Position numbers and translations under genes: made by a program | Shown: piece after piece, positions 58,284 through 64,000 of the stretch | Layout: the number at the start of each line of letters is the position of its first letter | Numbering within the stretch: position 1 is the stretch's first letter | NCBI RefSeq assembly: GCF_002355475.1 | Contig: NZ_AP014862.1 | Coordinates: forward strand, 1,674,001 to 1,738,000 | Direction: 5' to 3' | Length of the DNA stretch: 64,000 nt | Source of the DNA: Pseudomonas furukawaii | Lineage (GTDB): Bacteria > Pseudomonadota > Gammaproteobacteria > Pseudomonadales > Pseudomonadaceae | The notes under the pieces: generated by a model | What the model saw: only the letters and a program-made list of their open reading frames with translations | Database searches by the model: none | Told to the model about the DNA's origin: nothing

Positions 58284-59380
58284 ATGGTCATCCCCACCCT
58301 CCGAGGGCACACTTTCGCAGGGTGTTTTATTTCGGAGGCCATCATCACGAGCGCAGTTGCACTGGTAGGGATTGATCCGGGCAAGCAAAGCTTTCATCTA
58401 TACGGAAAAGACGGTTCTGGCCGGAAGATCTTTCGCACGAAAGCGACACGCCAGCAAATGATGCGATTGCTTGGCATCCTGCCGGCTTGCACGGTGGTGA
58501 TGGAAGCCTGCGCCGGAGCGCACTTTATGGCGCGCCAACTGACGGCGCTCGGGCATCAAGTGAAATTGATCTCGCCGCAGTTCGTGCGTCCTTTCGTCAA
58601 GGGCAACAAGAACGACTTCATTGATGCCGAAGCGATCTGCGAAGCCGCCTCGCGGCCCAGCATGCGCTTCGTCTCGCCCAAGACCGAGGCCCGGCAAACG
58701 CTTTCGGTATTGCACCGGATGCGTGATTCGCTGGTGCGTGATCGTACCAAGACGGCCAACCAGGCCCACGGTTTCCTGCTTGAGTTCGGCATCAGCCTGC
58801 CCAAGGGACTATCGCTGGTCAGACGACTGCCGAGCACGTTGGATGAGCATGAGCTGCCGCCTCGGCTGGTCGCACTCCTAACGCGCCTGCATCAGCATTC
58901 ACGCTATCTGGACGGACAGATCAAGGCACTGGACAAGGAAATGACCACCCAGCTTGAGGAAGATGACCTGGGGAGTCGCTTGCTGACGATTCCCTGTGTC
59001 GGCCCGATCACGGCCAGCCTGTTATCGGCCGAAATGGCGATGGCAAGCAGTATGGCGGCAGCCGTGATTTCGCGGCATCGGTGGGGCTGGTGCCCCGCCA
59101 GCACAGCACCGGCGGTCGAGCCAATTTGCTGGGGATGAGCAAACGAGGGGACAAGAATTTGCGGCGACTTCTAGTGCAATGCGCCCGGGTCTAGCCGCAG
59201 CGCCTGAAGCATCAGCAGGGCGCCCTGGCCGACTGGGTCCGTTCGCTACGAGAGCGACGCCGCTCGAATCACTCGAATGTAGTGGTGTGCGCCCTGGCCA
59301 ACAAGTTCGCCCGAATCGCCTGGGCGATCGCTGCCAACCACTCGGAATTCGAAGCAGGGCCAGTCGTCTACGCCGCCTGA
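58284..59380 (+). pseudogene. IS110-family transposase, frameshift and internal stop
   Basis: The N-terminal DEDD part is intact: LVGIDPGKQSFHLYGKDG, VVMEACAGAHFMARQL, NKNDFIDAEAICEAA. The C-terminal part begins LTIPCVGPITASLLSAEM, then the frame shifts near 59035; the true continuation is GSRDFAASVGLVPRQHSTGG and SKRGDKNLRRLLVQCARV, which meets a stop at about 59195. Similarity resumes to ANKFARIAWAIAANHSEFEA and ends at 59380. The transposase is dead. I used the ATG at 58284; the family start may be a few codons later. Confidence 0.78.
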
Positions 59381-59693
59381 TCCGGCCATTACAGCTGTAC
59401 CACGGAACACCCTTCCAGGTTTTGCGATGCTGAACAACCGATGACGTGAACGGCCACCGGCTTGGTGAAGAACCTGACATAAAAAACGGCTTTCGAAGCC
59501 GCCGGCTTGTCAGGATCACCAGGCGCGACTCTCATCGTGGCGCGAGGCAGCCCAAACGAGACGCCGGATAGATTTACGCAAGCCATAGAATCATCGCTGG
59601 TCAGTATTGCAGAAACGGGGTGACCGTAAATTTTTTCTTCAAAAAAATCTCTTGCAGCACCCATCAGGCGGCGACCGCCGCCACCACCCCCAC
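59381..59693. other. Stretch between the IS110 remnant and the FAD oxidase gene
   Basis: On the minus strand a frame reads MGAARDFFEEKIYGHPVSAI and on to KAVFYVRFFTKPVAVHVIG before a stop near 59389. It has codon use that could be coding, but I recognise no family, it has no clear ribosome site, and it may be cut by the IS. I do not annotate it as a gene. Confidence 0.3.
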
Positions 59694-61124
59694 TCAAGAC
59701 GCCAGAATCTTCCCCGGATTCATGATCCCGTGCGGATCGAGCGCGCGCTTCACCGTCGCGATCAAGGACAGCTCCGCCGGATTGCGGCTGTAGTGCAACC
59801 ACGGCCGCTTGTGCAGCCCAATGCCGTGCTCGGCCGAGACCGATCCCGACAGGCTGCGCACGATAGCGTAGAATGCGGCCTCGATGCGCTGTTCGGTCTT
59901 GCGGTCGTCAGTCGGCAGCGAACCCACCACGATATGCACGTTGCCGTCGCCGACGTGGCCGAAGTAGATCGCCCGAACGCCGGGGAAATCGCGCGCCAGC
60001 GCCTCGCGCATCCGGGCCACGCATTCCTCGATGCCCGAGATGGGCGCGGACACGTCGAAGTTGATGGTGGGCGCGAAGGTGCGCAGCATCTCGGAGATGG
60101 CATCGCGCAGTTCCCAGAAGGCTTGGGTCTGCGTGTGAGATTGGGCCACGGCGGCGTCGGCGATCCAGCCTTCGGCCAGCGCGTGTTCCAACATCGCCTC
60201 GAAGCGCGCCGCATCCTCTTCGGGTGCGGCCGCCTGCAGGTCCAGCAGCACGTATAGTGGATACGTGGCCGGCAGCGGCGCGGCGATGCCGCCGGCGGTT
60301 GTGGCCGCGGCATAGTAGTCCTGCCACATCATCTCGAATGCGCTGACCCGGCCGCCCAGGAGGTGCTGCGCATGGCGCAGCAGCTTGATGGCCGAGCCGA
60401 AATCGGGCGCGGCTACCAACGCGGTATTGGCGCCCGAGACGCCCGGATGCAGGCGGAGCACGGCCTGCGTGATGATGCCCAGCGTGCCCTCGGTGCCGAT
60501 GAACAGATGCTTCAGATCGGGGCCGGCATTGTTCTTGACCATCTTGTTCATCATGGACAGCACGGTTCCGTCGGGCAGCACGGCTTCCAGTCCCAGCACC
60601 AGGTCGCGCGCCATGCCGTAGCGGATCACGCGGTTGCCGCCCGCATTGGTGGCGATGTTGCCGCCGATCTGGCATGAGCCGCGCGCGCCCAGGTCCAGCG
60701 CGAACAGAAAGCCCGCCGCCTGCGCGGCTTCCTGAACGACCTGCAGCGGCGTGCCGGCCAGCACGGTCATGGTGGCTGAGGCAGGGTCCAGTTCGACCAC
60801 GCCGGACATGCGCTCCAGTGAAACGAGCACGCAGCCTTCTATCGGCGTGGCACCGCCGGCCAGGCCGGTCAGCCCGCCCTGCGGCACCACCGGGCAGCGT
60901 CCTGCATGGCATAATGCCATCACGCGCGCAATTTCGGCGGTGTCGTGCGGGCGCACCAAGGCCAGCGGCCTGCCGCCTTCCTCGCCGCTCCAGTCGTTCA
61001 GGTACCGGGCCTCGATGTCGGCGCCCGCCAGCACTTCGCCGATGCTGGCGTCGGCGCGCAGCGCGGCCAGAATTCGTTTAGGGTTCCAGGGCCCGGACGC
61101 CGGTTCCGATGCAGTGATGTTCAT
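59694..61124 (-). CDS. FAD-linked oxidase (D-2-hydroxyacid dehydrogenase/GlcD type)
   Basis: A 476-residue flavoenzyme of the GlcD/D-lactate dehydrogenase family. The FAD-binding PCMH part has RPLALVRPHDTAEIARVMAL, PVVPQGGLTGLAGGATP and GSCQIGGNIATNAGGNRVIR; the C-terminal FAD-oxidase_C part has YFGHVGDGNVHIVVG and SAEHGIGLHKRPWL, ending IMNPGKILAS. It would oxidise a D-2-hydroxyacid. The ATG at 61124 is chosen; the frame stays open to 61280, but that upstream part holds the ISL3 end. It stands alone and has no obvious link to the xyl pathway. Confidence 0.85.
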   Translation of the reverse strand: MNITASEPASGPWNPKRILAALRADASIGEVLAGADIEARYLNDWSGEEGGRPLALVRPHDTAEIARVMALCHAGRCPVVPQGGLTGLAGGATPIEGCVLVSLERMSGVVELDPASATMTVLAGTPLQVVQEAAQAAGFLFALDLGARGSCQIGGNIATNAGGNRVIRYGMARDLVLGLEAVLPDGTVLSMMNKMVKNNAGPDLKHLFIGTEGTLGIITQAVLRLHPGVSGANTALVAAPDFGSAIKLLRHAQHLLGGRVSAFEMMWQDYYAAATTAGGIAAPLPATYPLYVLLDLQAAAPEEDAARFEAMLEHALAEGWIADAAVAQSHTQTQAFWELRDAISEMLRTFAPTINFDVSAPISGIEECVARMREALARDFPGVRAIYFGHVGDGNVHIVVGSLPTDDRKTEQRIEAAFYAIVRSLSGSVSAEHGIGLHKRPWLHYSRNPAELSLIATVKRALDPHGIMNPGKILAS

Positions 61125-61188
61125 GAAGAGACTCCTCTTCCAGTTTATGGAACGGCCAGCGTGTCCAGCCTTTATAATGGGCGGCCGC

Positions 61189-61800
61189 GGATTCTGGGGA
61201 AAGAGCGAGTTACTAACCCGAAATTTTGTATCCGGACAGTCAAAAAGTTTTCCGATAAGTATCCGTGAAACCCATAACACGCTGATGCTTTTGTGTTTTT
61301 ATGATGTCAGACAATACCGCGAATATTATTGCGATGTTCGGATACTTTGTTCCTCATTAGTAACAGGCGAGGAAGTGGGTAGATTGGCAGTCGCTAAACA
61401 TCCCAACCCCCACACCCTGCTGTCGCTATGCAGCCGCCAGGCGATTCGCCCATTCTTCGAGTGGCTCGGTGAGCACTGCCGGCATATCGAGGCGGTCGCC
61501 ATGGACATGAACACCGCTTTCGACCTGGAAGTGAAGCGGCACTGCCCTCAAGCCGAAGTGGTGTACGACCTGTTCCATGGGGTGGCGCGCTACGGTCGTG
61601 AGGTGATCGACCGTATCCGCGTCGACCAGGCCAACCACCTTGCGCGATAACAAACCAGCGCGCAAGGTGGTCAAGCGCAGCCGCTGGCTGCTGCTGCGCA
61701 ACGCTGAGCACCTCAAGGGCGGCCAAGCCGTGCAGTTGCAGGAATTGCTCGCCGCCAACCAGCCATTGGCCCACGGTCTATCTGCCACCGCCAAACTGAA
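61189..61800 (+). mobile_element. Internally deleted ISL3 copy
   Basis: The left end repeats the outer end of the ISL3 element at 33312-34561 (22-bp perfect match beginning at 61186). The upstream non-coding part (GGCAGTCGCT, CATCCCAACCCCCACACCC) follows at 61388, then the sequence jumps to RQAIRPFFEWLGEHC in mid-transposase, continues to DQANHLAR with the same extra T, and fades near 61800. It is on the opposite strand to the larger copy. Transposase is not encoded. Confidence 0.7.
61209..61365. repeat. 157-bp inverted-repeat-bounded segment (MITE-like)
   Basis: The segment starts GTTACTAA, 11 bases, GTATCCG and ends CGGATAC, 11 bases, TTAGTAAC. The two ends are inverted and equally spaced. 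A third GTATCCG is at 61259. Related ISL3 DNA at 34.5 kb lacks this segment, so it was inserted into the ISL3 end. It has no coding capacity. It also lies upstream of the FAD oxidase gene, so the repeats could be operators instead. Confidence 0.5.
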
Positions 61801-61956
61801 CGGGCTTGCCGACCTAGCATCCATCGGCTGATCTGTTTCTCGCTCCGCTTATTACCGAAACCGCCTAAAGAGATCAGAAGGCCAATCAATGCTGCTGATT
61901 TCCCTTCTGGAAGCCAGCCGCATGATGCGTTCGGGCGCGAAAGTCAAAATCTGCCT

Positions 61957-62397
61957 CTACCCCAAACTGGATGCCTCATGATGCCCTATGGCCGCCAAGC
62001 CCGCTGCCGCGCAGGCTTCGTCCTGCCCCTCGTCGGCCCCAGAGACGCCGATGCCGCCGATGCATTCACCATCGAGCAGGATCGGCAGGCCCCCGCCGAA
62101 CACCACCAGCCGCTCGCGTCTTGGCAGGCCGATGCGCAGGCGCGGGTTGTCACCCAGCACGTCGAGCCAGTCGCGGGTGGAGAAGCCGAAGCTCACGGCG
62201 GTGTATGCCTTGTCTTCGGCAATTTCCCGTGAATGTAGAAAGGCGCCGTTCATGCGGAGATAGGCCAACGGCAGGCCGGAGTGGTCAACCACGCAGACGT
62301 TAATGCGCACGCCTAGCTTCTCTGCATGTGCCACGGCCGCACGGGTGGCGGCATAGGCGGCTTCCCAGTGCAGCGAGCGTTGATTCGTTGTTCTCAT
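61957..62397 (-). CDS. GlcG/HbpS-family protein of the second meta cluster
   Basis: A 146-residue DUF336 protein: AAVAHAEKLGVRINVCVVDH, FLHSREIAEDKAYTAVSFG, VFGGGLPILLDGECIGGIGV. Members bind haem or cobalamin-like ligands, but the role in catabolic operons is not settled. It is the last gene of the minus-strand cluster, 30 bp after the tautomerase gene, a position seen in some naphthalene/phenol meta operons. The xyl operon in this window has no such gene. Confidence 0.8.
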   Translation of the reverse strand: MRTTNQRSLHWEAAYAATRAAVAHAEKLGVRINVCVVDHSGLPLAYLRMNGAFLHSREIAEDKAYTAVSFGFSTRDWLDVLGDNPRLRIGLPRRERLVVFGGGLPILLDGECIGGIGVSGADEGQDEACAAAGLAAIGHHEASSLG

Positions 62398-62427
62398 GTG
62401 CCGGACTCTGTGCAGGAGGAGGCAGGT

Positions 62428-62619
62428 TCATCGACCAATGGCCTTGGCGCTTTCGCCGCCGATGCCGAAGTGGCCTTTGGGCATCTCGGTTATAATCACT
62501 CGCACGCTGGTCAGCGGCGCATCCAGGGAGCGCGAGATGGCCTCGCTGACTTCGCGAATGAGGGTTTCCTTCTGCTCGTCGCTGCGGCCTTCAAGGATGT
62601 GGATCTGGGCAATAGGCAT
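62428..62619 (-). CDS. 4-oxalocrotonate tautomerase, second copy
   Basis: A 63-codon protein with catalytic Pro after Met ([12 protein letters not shown]) and the expected arginines. It differs from the xylH product at S/N, P/A and the C-terminus ([10 protein letters not shown] against [10 protein letters not shown]). It lies 48 bp after the decarboxylase gene, with the same hairpin in the gap as in the xyl operon. Confidence 0.92.
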   Translation of the reverse strand: MPIAQIHILEGRSDEQKETLIREVSEAISRSLDAPLTSVRVIITEMPKGHFGIGGESAKAIGR

Positions 62620-62639
62620 GGTGTGCCTCCTGAAGAAGA

Positions 62640-62660
62640 GGCCGCCCGGGCAGGGCGGCC
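62640..62660 (-). terminator. Hairpin between the second decarboxylase and tautomerase genes
   Basis: The same 8-bp stem and 5-base loop as at 22772-22792 is present in the same gene gap. Its retention in both clusters argues for a function such as mRNA processing or attenuation. Confidence 0.55.
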
Positions 62661-62667
62661 GGATGGC

Positions 62668-63462
62668 TCAGACGAAGCGCGCGGAGACGCTGCCAAGCCC
62701 CTGGTAGCGCACGGTGATGTTGTCGCCCGGCGCTACTGCGACGGCGGCGGTGATGCCGCCAGTCATGATGAAGGTGCCGGCCGGTATGTGTTCGTCGCGC
62801 TCTGCCAGCAGGTTGGCCAGCATGGCCACGCTGGACAGCGGATGGCCGAGCACTGCGGCGCCGGCACCAAGTTCCACCACCTCGCCGTTCTTCTCCATCA
62901 CCACGCCGAGAGTGCGCAGGTCGACCTCCTCGAGGTTGGCCATGCGGCCTCCGGTGATGTAGCGGGTCGACGAGGCGTTGTCGGCCACCACGCTGATCAG
63001 GTCGAACTTGAAATTCTCATAGCGCGAGTCGATTACCTCGACGGTGGGGATCACGTAGTCGACCGCGGCGATCACGTCGCCGATATGGCAACCAGGCCCG
63101 ACCAGCGGTGCCTTGGTGACCACCGCGATTTCCGCCTCGATCTTGGGGTGGATCAGCTTGGAACAGTCCACCGTGCCGCCGTCGGGCACGCTGAAGTAGT
63201 CGGCGAGAAAGCCGTAGATCGGCGTCTCCACGCCCATCTGTGCCATCTTCGCCCATGAGGTCAGGCCCATCTTCAGGCCGACGATCTTGTTGCCGCGCTC
63301 CTCCTTGCGCCGGCGGATTTCCCACTGGATGTCGTAGGCATCGGCGAAGGTCATCTCGGGATAGTCGTTGGTGACCTTGTGGATGTCATGGGCCTGCAAT
63401 TCGGCGTTCTCGATGTGCTCGGCCAGGGCCAGCACCTGCTCGCGGTTGAGGGTACGGTTCAT
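62668..63462 (-). CDS. 4-oxalocrotonate decarboxylase, second copy
   Basis: A 264-residue enzyme nearly identical to the xylI product (about 11 changes by eye, for example V/T and Q/V in mid-sequence and I/V at the end). All motifs ([25 protein letters not shown]) are kept. The start overlaps the aldolase stop by 4 bp, as in the xyl operon. The DNA has many silent differences, so it is not a fresh duplication. Confidence 0.92.
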   Translation of the reverse strand: MNRTLNREQVLALAEHIENAELQAHDIHKVTNDYPEMTFADAYDIQWEIRRRKEERGNKIVGLKMGLTSWAKMAQMGVETPIYGFLADYFSVPDGGTVDCSKLIHPKIEAEIAVVTKAPLVGPGCHIGDVIAAVDYVIPTVEVIDSRYENFKFDLISVVADNASSTRYITGGRMANLEEVDLRTLGVVMEKNGEVVELGAGAAVLGHPLSSVAMLANLLAERDEHIPAGTFIMTGGITAAVAVAPGDNITVRYQGLGSVSARFV

Positions 63463-64000
63463 GCGCTCACCTTCTGGTTCTGGCGGGCCCGGGACATATC
63501 CAGGGCGAGGTCTTCGATCATGTCTTCCTGGCCACCGACGGTGCCGCGGCGCCCCAGCTCGACCAGAATGTCGCGGGCCGGCACGCCGTATTTCTTCTCG
63601 GCGCGCTGGGCGAACAGCAGGAATGAGCTGTATACGCCGGCATAGCCCAGGGTCAGCGCATCGCGGTCGACGCGGATCGGCTGGTCCATCATCGGCACGA
63701 CGAGGTCTTCGGCCACATCCATGATCTTGTAGAGGTCGATGCCGGTTTCCACGCCCATGCGCTTGCACACCGCGACGAAGACTTCCAGCGGGGTGTTGCC
63801 GGCACCCGCGCCTAGCCCTGCGACCGAGCCGTCGATGCGCGAGGCGCCGGCCTCGATGGCCGCCAGCGAGTTGGCGATGGCCATGCCCATGTTGTGGTGG
63901 CCGTGGAAGCCGATCTCGGTGGCCGGGTTCAGCTCGGCGCGCAGCAGGCCGATCTTCTCGCTGACTTCATCGGGCAGCATGTAGCCGGCGGAGTCGGTGC
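63459..64000 (-). CDS. 4-hydroxy-2-oxovalerate aldolase, BphI/MhpE-like, cut by window edge
   Basis: The C-terminal 180 residues are present: [36 protein letters not shown] (metal-binding HGH), [20 protein letters not shown] and [20 protein letters not shown]. The sequence is closer to the aldolases of biphenyl and 3-phenylpropionate pathways than to XylK; it is only about half identical to the xylK product in this window. The 5' part lies beyond the window. It was probably preceded by an acetaldehyde dehydrogenase gene. Confidence 0.88.
   Translation of the reverse strand, partial: TDSAGYMLPDEVSEKIGLLRAELNPATEIGFHGHHNMGMAIANSLAAIEAGASRIDGSVAGLGAGAGNTPLEVFVAVCKRMGVETGIDLYKIMDVAEDLVVPMMDQPIRVDRDALTLGYAGVYSSFLLFAQRAEKKYGVPARDILVELGRRGTVGGQEDMIEDLALDMSRARQNQKVSA

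Noticed and set aside
59389-59664. Small minus-strand gene reading MGAARDFFEEKIYG
   Set aside because: No known family, no convincing ribosome site, and it abuts the IS110 remnant; described as a non-gene stretch instead.

Overview
The window is high-GC DNA from a pseudomonad-like gammaproteobacterium (Pseudomonas/Stutzerimonas group is my inference). It carries most of the transfer half of a GI-type (MPF_G, ICEclc/PAGI-2/SXT-TOL TraD class) integrative and conjugative element (ICE). The transfer cluster is split by a block of about 26.7 kb of catabolic genes and insertion sequences. The pseudomonad assignment rests on a TOL-plasmid-like xyl operon with its XylS-type regulator and Pm-type promoter, an OprD-family porin, and the ICE gene order; no rRNA, tRNA or core gene is present to confirm it.

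Layout. 0.2-4.0 kb: a decayed two-gene defence locus (OLD-type ATPase/TOPRIM nuclease plus UvrD-like helicase, Gabija-like) with frameshifts, cut by an IS5-type element (4006-5338). 5.5-11.5 kb: ICE genes from a PilL-like lipoprotein to the TraD coupling ATPase and a TIGR03747-type membrane protein. 11.5-23.0 kb: a complete meta-cleavage operon in the TOL order xylXYZLTEGFJQKIH, behind a promoter with two XylS half-site pairs. 23.3-29.7 kb: uptake genes (OprD-type porin broken by an IS3 element, two periplasmic binding proteins of which one is truncated by an IS30 fragment, and a BenE-type symporter). 30.0-38.1 kb: IS66 debris, xylS on the minus strand, a second identical IS5-type copy, an ISL3 element, a DctD-like gene remnant, an AEC-family permease, an IS1182 element and ISL3 debris. 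38.2-52.6 kb: the ICE cluster resumes with the RAQPRD gene and runs through the mating-pore genes, the VirB4-like ATPase, a DsbG-like protein, RadC-like protein and TraU/TraG-like proteins. 52.8-54.5 kb: an AbiEi/AbiEii toxin-antitoxin pair. 54.7-56.5 kb: the MobH-type relaxase. 56.6-61.8 kb: decayed IS66 and IS110 elements, a FAD-linked oxidase gene and an internally deleted ISL3 copy. 61.9-64.0 kb (minus strand): the end of a second meta-cleavage cluster (aldolase, 4-oxalocrotonate decarboxylase, tautomerase, GlcG-like protein).

Function. Benzoate or toluates would enter through the porin and the BenE symporter. XylXYZ and XylL would convert them to catechols, and XylE and the GFJQKIH enzymes would take these to pyruvate and acetyl-CoA. 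XylS would switch the operon on when effector is bound. Neither xylR nor upper-pathway (toluene/xylene oxidation) genes are visible, so as it stands this is a carboxylate-level pathway on a conjugative chassis. Repeated IS insertion has damaged the porin, one binding protein, the defence locus and the flank of xylS, and has probably built the mosaic.
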